Assembly: GCF_029953285.1 (NCBI RefSeq)
Contig: NZ_JASAOI010000083.1
Coordinates: 1 to 61,608 of the forward strand
DNA: 61,608 bases
Source: Yinghuangia seranimata
GTDB lineage: Bacteria > Actinomycetota > Actinomycetes > Streptomycetales > Streptomycetaceae
Direction: 5' to 3'
The translations under genes and the position numbers were made by a program. The notes under the pieces were generated by a model. The model worked only from the letters and a program-made list of their open reading frames with translations, had not been told where the DNA came from and ran no database searches. Every line of letters starts with the position of its first letter. The first letter of the stretch is position 1. Of this stretch, positions 1 to 9,019 are shown one piece after another.

Positions 1-800
1 CGGCGCCCGCCGCCGCTGCCCCGGCCGCCGCCCCCGCGGCCGCCGCCAAGCCCGCCGCGGCCCCGGCCGAGCCGTCCGCGCTGCGCGGCCAGACGGTGCC
101 GATGACCCGCATCCGCAAGGCGATCGCCAAGCACATGGTCGAGTCGCTGAAGGTGTCGGCGCAGCTGACCACGGTGGTCGAGGTCGACGTCACCAACATC
201 ATGCGGCTGCGCAACAAGGCGAAGAACGACTTCCTCGCGCGCGAGGGCGTCAAGCTGTCGCCGATGCCGTTCTTCGTCAAGGCGGTCGCCGAGGCGCTCA
301 AGGTGCACGCGGTCGTGAACGCGCGCGTCAACGACGACGACAGCATCACGTACCACGCGGTCGAGAACATCGGCGTCGCGGTCGACACCGAGCGCGGCCT
401 GATGGTCCCGGTCATCCACGACGCGGGCGACCTGAACATCGCCGGCATCGCCAAGAAGACCGCCGACCTGGCCGCGCGCACGCGCGACAACAAGGTCAAG
501 CCGGACGAGCTGGCGGGCGGCACCTTCACGGTGACCAACACCGGTTCGCGCGGCGCGCTGTTCGACACGCCGATCCTGAACCAGCCGCAGGTCGCGATGC
601 TGGGCATCGGCGCGACGGTGCGTCGTCCGGTCGTGGTGAACCACCCCGACCTCGGCGAGACCATCGCGGTCCGCGACATGGTGTACCTGGCCCTGTCGTA
701 CGACCACCGCATCGTCGACGGCGCCGACGCGGCGCGGTTCCTCACCACGGTGAAGACCCGCCTGGAGGAAGGCGCGTTCGAGGGCGACCTGGGTCTGTAA
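1..800 (+). CDS. sucB: Dihydrolipoamide acyltransferase (E2) of a 2-oxoacid dehydrogenase complex, C-terminal part
   Basis: The frame is open from base 3, so the gene begins left of the window. About 30 residues of Ala/Pro-rich linker are followed by the catalytic acyltransferase domain, which opens with [19 protein letters not shown]. The catalytic motif DHRIVDG lies near bases 700-721, 30 residues before the stop. This E2 core transfers an acyl group from lipoyllysine to CoA inside the pyruvate or 2-oxoglutarate dehydrogenase complex. The lipoyl and E1/E3-binding domains are outside the window. lipB and lipA, which make its cofactor, lie 6-8 kb downstream. The sucB name follows the usual actinomycete location next to lipB/lipA; a pyruvate dehydrogenase E2 looks the same over this segment. 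Confidence 0.93.
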   Translation, partial: APAAAAPAAAPAAAAKPAAAPAEPSALRGQTVPMTRIRKAIAKHMVESLKVSAQLTTVVEVDVTNIMRLRNKAKNDFLAREGVKLSPMPFFVKAVAEALKVHAVVNARVNDDDSITYHAVENIGVAVDTERGLMVPVIHDAGDLNIAGIAKKTADLAARTRDNKVKPDELAGGTFTVTNTGSRGALFDTPILNQPQVAMLGIGATVRRPVVVNHPDLGETIAVRDMVYLALSYDHRIVDGADAARFLTTVKTRLEEGAFEGDLGL

Positions 801-839
801 CCCCCGCGTCGGCGGATGCGCCGACGGTGATGTGAAGTC

Positions 840-881
840 CGCGTGGGCGGCTCCGGGACGTGTCCCGGGGCCGCCCACGCG
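840..881 (+). terminator. Strong intrinsic hairpin after sucB
   Basis: Arms 840-859 and 862-881 form a 20-bp stem with a single T-G wobble and a 2-nt loop, followed by TTT. It begins 40 nt after the sucB stop and ends 61 nt before the next start, so it most likely terminates the sucB transcript. Confidence 0.8.
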
Positions 882-942
882 TTTCCGCCGGGGCGTGCGT
901 TTCCGGCCGCGCCGCGTGTGCCCCCGCCGCGGAGCGGACAGT

Positions 943-1845
943 ATGTCGGTCATGCGTATCGCGGTGACGGGATCGACGGGCTTCGTGGGCACCCCCCTGG
1001 TGCGGTCGCTGCGCGCCGACGGGCACGAACTCGTCAGGCTGGTACGGCGCGAGCCCAAGGCCGCCGACGAGGCCCGCTGGGACCCGGTCGGCGGCACGGT
1101 GGACACCGACGCGCTGCTGGGCGTCGACGCGGTCGTGCACCTGGCCGGCGCGGGCATCGGGGACCACCGCTGGACGGCCGCGTACAAGCGCACGCTGCGC
1201 GACTCCAGGGTGCTGGGTACCCGGACCCTCGCGCGGGCCCTGGCCGGGCTGGAACGGCCGCCCGCGGTCCTGCTGTCCGGCTCGGCGATCGGCTACTACG
1301 GCGACACCGGCGACCGCGCGGTCGACGAGTCCGCGCCACCCGGCAGCGGGTTCCTGGCCGACCTGTGCGTCGAGTGGGAGGCCGCGACCGCGCCCGTGGA
1401 GGACGCCGGCGTGCGCGTCGTGCACCTTCGCACCGGGCTCGTCGTCGCGGGCAAGGGCGGCGCCTGGGGGCCGCTGTTCCGCGCCTTCCGGTTCGGCGTC
1501 GGCGGGCGGCTGGGCAACGGGCGGCAGTACTGGAGCTTCATCTCGCTGCGGGACCACATCAACGCCATCCGCTTCCTGCTGACGGCGGACGGGGTGCGCG
1601 GCGCGGCCAACCTGACCGCGCCGAACCCGGTCACCAACGCCGAGGCCACCCGCGAACTCGCGCGCATGCTGCGGCGGCCCGCGTTGTTCCCTGTGCCCAG
1701 GCCCGCGCTGCGGGCGATCGTCGGCGAGTTCTCCGACGACATCCTCAGCAGCCAGCGGGTGCTGCCCAAAGCGCTGCTCGACGCCGGGTTCGAGTTCGCG
1801 CACCCGACGATCGACCGGGCGCTGGCGGTCGCGCGGCACGGCTGA
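943..1845 (+). CDS. TIGR01777-family NAD-dependent epimerase/dehydratase-like protein
   Basis: A 300-residue extended short-chain dehydrogenase. The Rossmann motif GSTGFVG is at residues 10-16, followed by HLAGAGI, SGSAIGYYG and, in the C-terminal part, a substrate domain with FSDDILSSQRVLPKAL, all typical of TIGR01777/SDR39U1 proteins. Members are widespread and their substrate is unknown; a nucleotide-sugar-like ligand is only an assumption. The ATG at 943 was chosen because GGAG at 931-934 lies 8 nt upstream; the second ATG at 952 would sit 17 nt away. The gene is monocistronic behind the sucB terminator. Confidence 0.85.
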   Translation: MSVMRIAVTGSTGFVGTPLVRSLRADGHELVRLVRREPKAADEARWDPVGGTVDTDALLGVDAVVHLAGAGIGDHRWTAAYKRTLRDSRVLGTRTLARALAGLERPPAVLLSGSAIGYYGDTGDRAVDESAPPGSGFLADLCVEWEAATAPVEDAGVRVVHLRTGLVVAGKGGAWGPLFRAFRFGVGGRLGNGRQYWSFISLRDHINAIRFLLTADGVRGAANLTAPNPVTNAEATRELARMLRRPALFPVPRPALRAIVGEFSDDILSSQRVLPKALLDAGFEFAHPTIDRALAVARHG

Positions 1846-2051
1846 CACCGCGTCACCCTTTCGGCGGCCTGACCGAAATCCGACACGACCGATCAACATC
1901 CGTACCCCACAAGGGATTTACCGATCTCTCCCGGCCCCTGATGCGACGCCGGCGGTCACAGATACGCGCTTTCCGGCGGTTCCGTTGGGTATGAGTCCAG
2001 GGCGACCGCGCGGCCGCACGCGCCGCGCCAGGGGCAACGGGAGGGGTCACC

Positions 2052-3578
2052 GTGGCCGAGGCACACCGCACCGATGTGATCGTCGTGGGAGCAGGACTCG
2101 CGGGGCTCAGCGCCGCGCGGCGGCTGGCCGACGCGGGCGTCGACGTCACCGTCCTGGAAGCCGGTGACCGGCCCGGGGGCCGGATCCGGACCGAACTCGT
2201 CGACGGGTTCCGCGTCGACACCGGGCTCCAGCAGATCGCCACCGCGTGCCCCCAGGTCGCCGCCCGGTTCGACCTGGCCCGGCTCGACCTCAGGGCGTTC
2301 GGCCCCGGCGTGCAGGTCTTCGGCGAGGCCGCGCTGGACGGCGTGTGGCGCACCGGAGGCCGACGCATCGGAAGGGCCGCCGGCGCGGAGCGGTGGGGGG
2401 CGGCGGAGACGAGCGCGGGAACGAGGCGACTCGACCACGGACGGTCGGGGGCCACGGAGCCAGAGGCGGAAGCGAAGCGACTCGAACACGGGCGGTGGGG
2501 GGCGGCGGAAACAAGGGCGGGAGCAAAGCGACTCGAACATGGGCGGTGGGGGGCGGCGGAAACAAGGGCGGGAGCGAAGCGACTCGAACATGGGCGGTGG
2601 GGGGCGGCGGGTGGGCGGGTCCGCGACGCCCTCAGCGCGCTGCGCACCACCGGCACCGACCGGGCCCGCGTCAGCGCCGCGCTCGCCCGCGCCGCGGTCC
2701 TGCCCGTCCCGCGCATCCTCGCCACCCCGGACGCCGCCACCGACGAGGCCGGCTGGCCGCCCGCGCTGCGACCGCTCCTGACCGCACTCCTGCACGACCC
2801 CGACCTGGCCACCTCACGCCGCTTCGCGGACCTCGTTATGCGCGGCTACCTGCGCGGCCGCTCCGCGGTCCCGGCCCACGGCATGGGCGCCGCCGCCGAA
2901 CAGCTGGCCACCGGGCTCCCGGCGGGCACGGTCCGCTACGGCGTGCGCGTCACCTCCGTCGCCACCGACCGCGTCACCACCGACGTCGACGGCGAAATCC
3001 GCGCCCGCGCGGTCGTCGTGGCCACCGACCCGGAGACCGCCGTCGCGCTCCTTCCCGGCCTCCGACGCCCCGGGTTCCACCGCGTCACCACGCTCTGGCA
3101 CGTCCTCCCGGCGGCGCCGCACGCCGACCCGGTCCTCATCGCCGACGCCGACGACCCGGGCCCGCTGACCCACACCGCCGTCATCAGCACGGTCGCCCCG
3201 ACCTACTCCCCCGACCGCCGCGCCCTGGTGTGCTCCACCGTCCTCGCCCACGACGGCGGCGACCTCGCCAAACTCGAACTCGTCGTCAGGGAGCGCCTGG
3301 CCGCCGTCTACGGCGTCGCCACCCGCGACCTGTCCCACCTGACGACCCGCGACCTGCCCAACGCCCTCCCGATCGTCGAACCGGGCCACAACTTCCGCCG
3401 CCCGGTCCGCGTCCTCGCCGGCCTCTACGTCTGCGGCGACCACCGAGACTCCAGCTCCATCCAAGGAGCCCTCGCCTCCGGCCGCCGAGCCGCCAGGTCC
3501 GCCCTCTCCGACCTCGGCGCCCTCACCGCCTTCGCCGCAGGCGCAAGGCCGGGAGGAGGCAAAGCCCCAGCGGCGTAG
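2052..3578 (+). CDS. FAD-dependent amine oxidase / phytoene-desaturase-like oxidoreductase with inserted 17-residue repeats
   Basis: A 508-residue flavoprotein starting at GTG with GGGAGGGG just upstream. The dinucleotide-binding motif GAGLAG is at residues 13-18, with RPGGRIRT following as the flavin-contacting loop. The C-terminal FAD motif ([18 protein letters not shown], about residues 456-474) is intact, so the enzyme fold looks complete. The substrate is not identifiable. Residues about 113-186 are an insertion of four and a third 17-residue repeats of the type [17 protein letters not shown], encoded by an exact 51-bp DNA repeat, placed in the substrate-binding half. The repeat uses AGG, ACA, GGA, CGA and CAT codons that are rare elsewhere in the gene, so it looks like inserted DNA tolerated in frame. 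Confidence 0.85.
   Translation: MAEAHRTDVIVVGAGLAGLSAARRLADAGVDVTVLEAGDRPGGRIRTELVDGFRVDTGLQQIATACPQVAARFDLARLDLRAFGPGVQVFGEAALDGVWRTGGRRIGRAAGAERWGAAETSAGTRRLDHGRSGATEPEAEAKRLEHGRWGAAETRAGAKRLEHGRWGAAETRAGAKRLEHGRWGAAGGRVRDALSALRTTGTDRARVSAALARAAVLPVPRILATPDAATDEAGWPPALRPLLTALLHDPDLATSRRFADLVMRGYLRGRSAVPAHGMGAAAEQLATGLPAGTVRYGVRVTSVATDRVTTDVDGEIRARAVVVATDPETAVALLPGLRRPGFHRVTTLWHVLPAAPHADPVLIADADDPGPLTHTAVISTVAPTYSPDRRALVCSTVLAHDGGDLAKLELVVRERLAAVYGVATRDLSHLTTRDLPNALPIVEPGHNFRRPVRVLAGLYVCGDHRDSSSIQGALASGRRAARSALSDLGALTAFAAGARPGGGKAPAA
2390..2610 (+). repeat. 51-bp in-frame tandem repeat (minisatellite), 4.3 copies
   Basis: The landmark GACTCGA recurs at 2428, 2479, 2530 and 2581, exactly 51 bp apart, and the GCGGTGGGG block recurs at 2390, 2492, 2543 and 2594 with a diverged copy at 2441. 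The last copies are nearly identical and the first two more diverged. Fifty-one bases equals 17 codons, so copy-number change keeps the host reading frame. No stop occurs in any of the three forward frames across it. Confidence 0.95.
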
Positions 3579-3607
3579 CGCCCCACGAGCCGCCACAGTC
3601 ACGTGCG

Positions 3608-3703
3608 CGGGACCGCCCCGTGCACTCCGTGAGATCGCGGACCTCCGCCGCGCCCTTGAACAGCCTCAGACGCAGGCTGAACTCGCGCACGTGGCCGACG
3701 GCG
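3608..3703 (-). pseudogene. Decayed duplicate of the 3' end of the NsdA-like gene
   Basis: Read on the minus strand this segment encodes VGHVREFSLRLRLFKGAAE followed by VRDLTECTG, closely matching the C-terminus of the intact gene next door (VDYVREFSLRLTPFKDTAA then VRDFTERTG). No upstream part of the gene is present. A second, shorter relic (IDHVEFGLSLRS) lies at about 3880-3920 with an indel. Both belong to the duplicated block described in the next entry. Confidence 0.75.
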
Positions 3704-4080
3704 TCGTCGCCCCTGGCCGGCCGCGGAGCGCGACCCTGCCGGCCCGCGCCCGGGCGTGCGGAATACCTGCGCGTCAACAGCGCGGTCTCGTCGGGGCCTG
3801 CCACGCGTCGAAGGCAGGCCCGGCCGGGTGCGCGGGGCTCGTCGGCTCCGCGCGCAACGGGGGGCCCGCGAGGACGTGCCCGAGCGCAGGCTCAGGCCGA
3901 ACTCGACGTGGTCGATGGCTCGTCGCCCCTGGCCGGCCGCGGAGCGCGGCCCTGCCGGCCCGCGCCCGGGCGTGCGGCATACCTGCGCGTCGACAGCGCG
4001 GTCTCGTCGGGGCCTGCCACGCGTCGGAGGCAGGGCTGGCCGGGTGCGCGGAGGTGGTCGGCTCCGCGCACCCTTTGGGG
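3704..4080. repeat. 216-bp direct repeat between the oxidoreductase and the NsdA-like gene
   Basis: The block beginning TCGTCGCCCCTGGCC at 3704 recurs at 3920, a 216-bp offset, with about 160 bp highly similar, including the shared strings CGGAGCGCG, GGGCGTGCGG and TCGTCGGGGCCTGCCACGCG. Each copy sits immediately downstream (minus strand) of a version of the NsdA-like 3' end, so the unit duplicated appears to be gene tail plus spacer. With the pseudogene relic this explains the otherwise gene-free 3579-4085. Confidence 0.85.
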
Positions 4081-4085
4081 GTTCG

Positions 4086-5459
4086 TCAGGACGCTGTGCG
4101 GAGGAACTCGCCCGTTCGTTCCGTGAAGTCGCGGACGGCCGCCGTGTCCTTGAAGGGGGTCAGGCGGAGGCTGAACTCGCGGACGTAGTCGACGGCTCGG
4201 GCCGAGCGGAGGCCTCCGGCGGCTTCGGTGGCTTCGGCTTCGACGGCGCAGGCGTGGTCGAGTTCGCCCATGCCCAGGAGGGCCGTCGCGAGGACGGTCT
4301 GGCAGAACAGCCTGCTGCGGGCGTACTCGGCCTCGCGGAGCTTCAGGCTGCGTTCGGCGTATTCGCGGGACCGCCGGTGGTCCTCCAGGTCGCGGTAGCA
4401 GTGGGCGAACTCGTCGGCCAGTTGGGCCTCGTCGACGTAGCGGGCCCAGTCCGGGTCGTCGGTCGGGTCGCCGGACCGGCCCAGTGCCTGTTCGGCCCGG
4501 ACCAGGGCGGCCATGCAGGCGCGGCCGTCGCCGAGGAGGCCGTGGCCGCGCGCCTCGACGGCGTGCAGGAGCACCCGTACGCGAGGCGTCGCCACCGTCA
4601 GCGCGCCCTGCTGCGCGACGCGCGCCAGCTGTACCGCCTCGCGCCCGTGCCCGAGGTAGACCGCCTGGCGGCTCATGGTCGCGAGGACGTACGCGCCCAA
4701 CGCCCGGTCCCCCGACGCCTGCGCCAGCCGCAGTGCCTGCACGAAGTACCGCTGCGCCATCCCGTGCACGCCCACGTCGTACGCCATCCACCCGACCAGC
4801 CGGGTCAACACCGCCGCGGCGGAGAACAGTTCGCGCCCGACCCCGGTGCCGTAGGTGCCCCGCAGCATCGTGGCGACCTCCGCGTCGAGGTACCGCACGA
4901 GGGCCTGCCGGGCGTGTCCCCCGCCGAACGAGTTGTCGAGCCTGCGGAAGGCGTCGCCGACCGCCCGCACGGCCGCCACGTCGCCCGAGCCGACCCGCCC
5001 TCCGTCCGCGCGCTGCGGTTCCTCGTCGCCCGCGCCGATCAGCCAGTCGCGACTCGGCACCACCAACGCGCCCGGCGTGAACGCCGCCTCGACCAGCGCC
5101 GGCCGGTGCGCGGAGTCGGCCTGCCACATGCCGGAGACGATCTCCACGGCCTCCGCGGGCCCGTTCGCGTATTCGAGCCCCGCGTAGTCGGGCCGGCATC
5201 CCGCCATGCCGAGGTCCTCGGCGCTGAGCTTGCGGGACAGCCGCTGGGTGAACACCTCTGCCAGCAGTATCGGCACGATGCCGCGCGGATGCTGGCCGCG
5301 CAGCCACCGGGCCACCGAGGTCTTGTCGTAGCGGAGGTCGAGGCCCTGGTCCGCACCGAGCTGGTCGACCCGTCGGGCGAGGCCGGCGTGCGAGAAACCG
5401 GCCTCCTCGACGAGCGAGGCCAGCCGGTGGTTGGGGCGCCGTTCGGCCCTGGTCGTCAT
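4086..5459 (-). CDS. NsdA-like transcriptional regulator with TPR-type repeats
   Basis: A 457-residue protein. An N-terminal helix-turn-helix-like region (about residues 8-65, with SVARWLRGQHPRG) is followed by a long alpha-helical array resembling tetratricopeptide repeats (for example YVLATMSRQAVYLGHGREA and CYRDLEDHRRSREYAERSL). This architecture is common in Streptomyces regulators of the NsdA type, which influence development and antibiotic production; the target here is unknown. The ATG at 5459 has GGAGG about 11 nt upstream. A TAAATT -10-like box is on the minus strand at 5502-5507. Its 3' end has been copied twice downstream. It is divergent from the surface-protein gene. Confidence 0.75.
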   Translation of the reverse strand: MTTRAERRPNHRLASLVEEAGFSHAGLARRVDQLGADQGLDLRYDKTSVARWLRGQHPRGIVPILLAEVFTQRLSRKLSAEDLGMAGCRPDYAGLEYANGPAEAVEIVSGMWQADSAHRPALVEAAFTPGALVVPSRDWLIGAGDEEPQRADGGRVGSGDVAAVRAVGDAFRRLDNSFGGGHARQALVRYLDAEVATMLRGTYGTGVGRELFSAAAVLTRLVGWMAYDVGVHGMAQRYFVQALRLAQASGDRALGAYVLATMSRQAVYLGHGREAVQLARVAQQGALTVATPRVRVLLHAVEARGHGLLGDGRACMAALVRAEQALGRSGDPTDDPDWARYVDEAQLADEFAHCYRDLEDHRRSREYAERSLKLREAEYARSRLFCQTVLATALLGMGELDHACAVEAEATEAAGGLRSARAVDYVREFSLRLTPFKDTAAVRDFTERTGEFLRTAS

Positions 5460-5765
5460 TCCTGTGCACGCCTCCCGGGTGCGGGGGTCGGATCGCGCGA
5501 GAATTTAGCGATCGCGGCGGGCCGACGAGCCGCATGACGGCGAGAATGACCCTTTCGGGTGATGCCGGGGGTCCCGTACGCCATAGCGAAGGCACCCCGG
5601 CGAACCGATCTCCGATCACCCGCGTCCGGTTCTTGCGGGTGCGTGCCGGGTCGGGCAACATGCGCCGCACACGTTCTGGCCGCGTAGGCTGCATGCGCGA
5701 ATCCCGGACGGGCTTGCCGAACCGGCGTATTTCGGACGTCACATGAACGAAGGGCGGGGACGGCG
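5460..5765. other. Divergent intergenic region
   Basis: These 306 bp separate the divergent regulator and surface-protein genes. On the minus strand TAAATT at 5502-5507 is a possible -10 for the regulator. On the plus strand TAGGCT at 5685-5690 is a possible -10 for the surface protein, implying a leader of about 70 nt. I see no convincing -35 boxes, RNA gene or further coding region. Confidence 0.4.
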
Positions 5766-6470
5766 TTGGGCCGGCACGGGGACGGCACGGCCGAGGGTGC
5801 ACGTCCCGCCGGCCGGGGCCGCAACGACGGCACGGCGGGCGGCGTCGCCCTGCCCTTGATAGCCGCCGCGGTGGTGTGCCTCCTTCTGACCTCGGGCGTG
5901 TGGCTGTTCAGCGGCTCGAGGGGCGGCGACAAAAACAAGCACCGCGAGCCGATAGGCCTGAACGTGCCGTCGATGGCCCCGCCGACGGAGCCAACGCTGT
6001 CCGGCATCCCGACCACGGCCCTCCCGTCGACGACGACCGTGTCGGCCTCGCCGACCAAGTCGAAGCCTCCGACCACGAGCAAGGCCCCGACCACCGCGAA
6101 GCCGACGACCAAGGCCCCGACGACGAGCGCGCCACCGCCGCCGCCGCCCCCGCCGCCCTCGGCCTCCGCCTCGGACCTGGGCGTGCAATCCGGCCACGGC
6201 ACGCTGACGATCACCAACAACAACCAGACCGCGCCGATGAACTCGTGGGCGCTGACCGTCACGCTGAGCGGCGACCAGTTCTTCTACTACTTCACCCGCT
6301 CCAAGGGCACCGGGTTCAGCGCGGACACCAACGGCGACGGCACCGTCGGCTCGGCGGCCTCCACGAGGCCTCTGGGGCCGGGCGAGAGCATCGAGATCGA
6401 GTACTACGTCACCGGCCGCGGTGGTAGCACGTGTGTAATCAGCGGAGCCACCTGCCAGTTCAAACGCTGA
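5766..6470 (+). CDS. Membrane-anchored surface protein with Thr/Pro linker and C-terminal CBM2-like beta domain
   Basis: A 234-residue protein from a TTG start; GGGG lies 6 nt upstream. A cytoplasmic Gly/Arg-rich segment (1-25) precedes one membrane helix (about 26-48), then a Thr/Pro/Lys/Ser-rich linker (about 65-135, ending in a run of nine prolines) typical of cell-wall-spanning stalks. The C-terminal domain (about 137-234) has GTLTITNNN, MNSWALTVTLSG, RPLGPGESIEIEYYVTG and a CVISGATC cysteine pair. That pattern resembles the immunoglobulin-like fold of cellulose-binding (CBM2) domains, so binding of a polysaccharide outside the cell is plausible but unproven. The start codon is uncertain. 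Confidence 0.65.
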   Translation: MGRHGDGTAEGARPAGRGRNDGTAGGVALPLIAAAVVCLLLTSGVWLFSGSRGGDKNKHREPIGLNVPSMAPPTEPTLSGIPTTALPSTTTVSASPTKSKPPTTSKAPTTAKPTTKAPTTSAPPPPPPPPPSASASDLGVQSGHGTLTITNNNQTAPMNSWALTVTLSGDQFFYYFTRSKGTGFSADTNGDGTVGSAASTRPLGPGESIEIEYYVTGRGGSTCVISGATCQFKR

Positions 6471-6551
6471 GCCGGCGGCCCGCGCACACCCCGGGCAGCC
6501 CCCGACGGGCCGCCTCGCCTGCCCCCGCCGAAGGCTCCCGCCGGCGAGCCG

Positions 6552-6557
6552 TACGCT
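6552..6557 (+). promoter_or_regulatory. -10 box for leaderless lipB
   Basis: TACGCT ends 6 nt before the lipB GTG and no Shine-Dalgarno is present. This spacing puts the transcription start on the first base of the start codon. The same hexamer and spacing precede glnE. Confidence 0.65.
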
Positions 6558-6563
6558 GGATCC

Positions 6564-7349
6564 GTGGCTGACTTGCGCTTCGTACACGCCGGCATCGGCG
6601 ACCAGGCCGTCCCCTACGACCTCGCGTGGGAGGAACAGCGGCGGGTGCACGCCGCCGTCGTGGCGGGTGACGAGCCCGACACGTGTCTCCTGCTCGAGCA
6701 CCCGGCCGTCTACACGGCGGGGCGCCGCACGGAGGCGTCGGAGCGTCCGGTCGACGGCACGCCCGTCATCGACGTGGACCGCGGCGGCAAGATCACCTGG
6801 CACGGTCCCGGCCAGCTCGTCGGGTACCCGATCGTGCGGCTGACCGAGCCGGTGGACGTCGTCGCGCACGTGCGCCGGCTCGAGGACGCGCTCATCCGCA
6901 CGTGCGCCGAGCTGGGCCTGGAGACGACCCGCATCGAGGGCCGAAGCGGCGTGTGGGTGCTGGGCGACCCGATCCCGGCGGCACCCGCGACCGGCGGGCT
7001 CAACCTGCAGCTGGACCCGCGGCTGACCGTTCCGGACCCGCGCGAGGACCCCGAGTTCGACCCGCGGCTCGCCGGCCCGGAGTACGCGCCGTCGAACGCC
7101 GGCCAGCGCGGTGACGACCGCAAGCTCGCGGCGATCGGCGTCCGGGTGTCCCGCAAGGTGACAATGCACGGCTTCGCGATCAACTGCGACCCGGACATGA
7201 CCTGGTTCGACCGCATCGTGCCGTGCGGGATCCGGGACGCGGGTGTGTCGTCGCTGAGCGCGGAGCTGGGCCGCCGGGTGACGGTGGCCGAGGTCATGCC
7301 GCTCGTCGAGCGCCACCTCGCCGAGGTGTTCGCGCCGATCGGCGTCTGA
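6564..7349 (+). CDS. lipB: Lipoyl(octanoyl) transferase LipB
   Basis: A 261-residue enzyme that moves octanoyl from octanoyl-ACP to lysines of lipoyl domains, the first step of lipoate assembly. The signature [17 protein letters not shown] lies near residues 72-88. The catalytic Lys is K187 (in [11 protein letters not shown]) and the nucleophile is C221 (in IVPCGI). About 45 residues rich in Pro and Asp are inserted before the catalytic Lys; I recall a similar loop in Streptomyces LipB, so it is probably lineage-typical. The GTG start is supported by TACGCT 6 nt upstream. lipA follows 156 bp downstream, consistent with one pathway under separate promoters. Confidence 0.97.
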   Translation: MADLRFVHAGIGDQAVPYDLAWEEQRRVHAAVVAGDEPDTCLLLEHPAVYTAGRRTEASERPVDGTPVIDVDRGGKITWHGPGQLVGYPIVRLTEPVDVVAHVRRLEDALIRTCAELGLETTRIEGRSGVWVLGDPIPAAPATGGLNLQLDPRLTVPDPREDPEFDPRLAGPEYAPSNAGQRGDDRKLAAIGVRVSRKVTMHGFAINCDPDMTWFDRIVPCGIRDAGVSSLSAELGRRVTVAEVMPLVERHLAEVFAPIGV

Positions 7350-7505
7350 CGGTCCGGCGGAACAACGGCGCGTCCTCGGACGCTGTCTCCGAAGCGGTCC
7401 CGGACGCCCGGCGCCAGAGCGTCACCCAAAGGGGCGTACCCTGGACAGACCGCACGCACCACCCGGATCGACTCGCACTGAAACATCTCCACATAAGGAG
7501 CTCGC

Positions 7506-8462
7506 GTGTCCGCTGTCGCACCCGACGGCCGCAAGTTGCTTCGCCTTGAGGTCCGCAACGCCGAGACCCCCATCGAGCGCAAGCCTTCGTGGATCAAGAC
7601 CCGCGCGAAGATGGGCCCGGAGTACACGGAACTGAAGGGCCTGGTCCGACGCGAGGGCCTGCACACCGTGTGCGAGGAGGCCGGGTGCCCCAACATCTAC
7701 GAGTGTTGGGAGGACCGCGAGGCGACGTTCCTCATCGGCGGCGACCAGTGCACGCGGCGTTGCGACTTCTGCCAGATCGACACCGGTAAGCCGGCCGACC
7801 TGGACCGCGACGAGCCGCGCCGGGTCGCCGAGTCGGTGCAGGCGATGGGCCTGAAGTACGCCACGGTGACCGGCGTCGCGCGCGACGACCTGCCCGACGG
7901 CGGCGCGTGGCTGTACGCGGAGACGACCCGGCAGATCCACGAGCTGAACCCGGGCACCGGCGTCGAGCTGCTGATCCCGGACTTCACGGCGCAGCCCGAC
8001 CAGCTGGCCGAGGTGTTCTCGTCGCGTCCCGAGGTGCTCGCGCACAACATCGAGACGGTGCCGCGCATCTTCAAGCGCATCCGGCCGGGCTTCCGGTACG
8101 AGCGCTCGCTCCAGGTCATCACCGCCGCCCGCGAGGCCGGGCTGGTCACGAAGTCGAACCTGATCCTCGGCATGGGCGAGGAGCGCGACGAGATCAGCCA
8201 GGCGATGCAGGACCTGTACGACGCGGGCTGCGAACTGCTCACGATCACGCAGTACCTGCGGCCGACCGTGCGCCACCACCCGGTGGAGCGCTGGGTCAAG
8301 CCGGAGGAGTTCGTCGGGCTGAAGGAGGAGGCCGAGGACATCGGCTTCGCGGGCGTCATGTCGGGGCCGCTGGTGCGTTCGTCGTACCGCGCGGGCCGGC
8401 TGTACCGCCAGGCGCTGGAGTCGCGCGAGTCGCTCGGCGACCAGGCCGCGACGACCGCCTGA
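7506..8462 (+). CDS. lipA: Lipoyl synthase LipA (radical SAM)
   Basis: A 318-residue radical SAM enzyme that inserts two sulfurs into protein-bound octanoyl groups. The auxiliary 4Fe-4S cluster cysteines are C56, C61 and C67 ([12 protein letters not shown]) and the radical SAM cluster cysteines are C82, C86 and C89 (CTRRCDFC). The C-terminal RSSYRAG provides the conserved serine that ligates the auxiliary cluster. The GTG start has AAGGAG 7 nt upstream. A TACCCT box at 7437-7442 could be its own -10, giving a leader of about 57 nt. A strong hairpin follows the stop. Confidence 0.98.
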   Translation: MSAVAPDGRKLLRLEVRNAETPIERKPSWIKTRAKMGPEYTELKGLVRREGLHTVCEEAGCPNIYECWEDREATFLIGGDQCTRRCDFCQIDTGKPADLDRDEPRRVAESVQAMGLKYATVTGVARDDLPDGGAWLYAETTRQIHELNPGTGVELLIPDFTAQPDQLAEVFSSRPEVLAHNIETVPRIFKRIRPGFRYERSLQVITAAREAGLVTKSNLILGMGEERDEISQAMQDLYDAGCELLTITQYLRPTVRHHPVERWVKPEEFVGLKEEAEDIGFAGVMSGPLVRSSYRAGRLYRQALESRESLGDQAATTA

Positions 8463-8515
8463 CCGGTTCCTTCGCCCGGTATTTGGAATCCGTTCTCTTA
8501 GAACCTACGTGCGAT

Positions 8516-8545
8516 CGCGTGTTGGCCGGAACCGGCCGACACGCG
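8516..8545 (+). terminator. Intrinsic terminator after lipA
   Basis: Arms 8516-8529 and 8532-8545 form a 14-bp stem with one T-G wobble, 54 nt after the lipA stop. No long T-run follows, as is common in actinomycetes. Confidence 0.7.
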
Positions 8546-8565
8546 ACACGGTTGTTCACGATGGT

Positions 8566-8594
8566 TTGACCCTCGCGTCATCGCCTGGTAACAC
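8566..8594 (+). promoter_or_regulatory. Candidate promoter for the small gene at 8649
   Basis: TTGACC (8566-8571), a 17-nt spacer and TAACAC (8589-8594). The -35 box and spacing are good; the -10 lacks the final T. Confidence 0.5.
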
Positions 8595-8648
8595 GGGGTA
8601 GCGAGGCTGGGACACATCCACATAACTCGGCGACAGGGGGCCTTGGCC

Positions 8649-8939
8649 ATGCAGGTCGGAAACGTTCCGTTCGGTCGGATCGCGCTGGGCAACGCCGCCG
8701 CACTGCGCGGTGCGTTCGACCGGGGAGCGTCGGCCCGCAAGGCGGCCGTCGGCGCCGCCCTGCGCACCGTGGAGTCGCTCCTGCTCTTCCAGGGCGGGCA
8801 GCGCACCGCACGGCGGAACGCCTGGGACTCGGTGTGCGACGACCGGCGCAGGGCCCGGGCGCGCGCCGAGGCGACCGACATCCTGGACCGCCTCCAGGCG
8901 TCCGGCCCGGCCCGTGCGGGCAGCGCGGCCCAGCGCTGA
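8649..8939 (+). CDS. Small conserved-type hypothetical protein (96 aa)
   Basis: A 96-residue, Arg/Ala-rich soluble protein with no membrane segment or recognised domain. It has predicted helical stretches with RTVESLLLFQGG in the middle and a basic segment (DDRRRARARAEA) near the end. ATG 8649 was preferred over the in-frame TTG at 8643 because AGGGGG lies 8 nt upstream. In Streptomyces I recall a small hypothetical gene at the same place between lipA and the DUF4191 gene, which supports it being real. Its function is unknown. Confidence 0.65.
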   Translation: MQVGNVPFGRIALGNAAALRGAFDRGASARKAAVGAALRTVESLLLFQGGQRTARRNAWDSVCDDRRRARARAEATDILDRLQASGPARAGSAAQR

Positions 8940-9007
8940 ACCGCCCGCGCGCGGGGGTCCCCGGAAGTCGTGCCCTTGGCCCCCGCTGAACGGCCACACG
9001 ACCTGGG

Positions 9008-9013
9008 TATTCT
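9008..9013 (+). promoter_or_regulatory. -10 box for leaderless DUF4191 gene
   Basis: TATTCT ends 6 nt before the ATG at 9020, with no ribosome binding site. This also argues for ATG 9020 over the in-frame GTG at 9014. Confidence 0.6.
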
Positions 9014-9019
9014 GTGCGC

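Noticed and set aside
742-1899. Minus-strand 385-codon frame opposite the TIGR01777 gene
   Set aside because: No motif, low complexity, and the plus-strand frame has a ribosome site and Rossmann motif.
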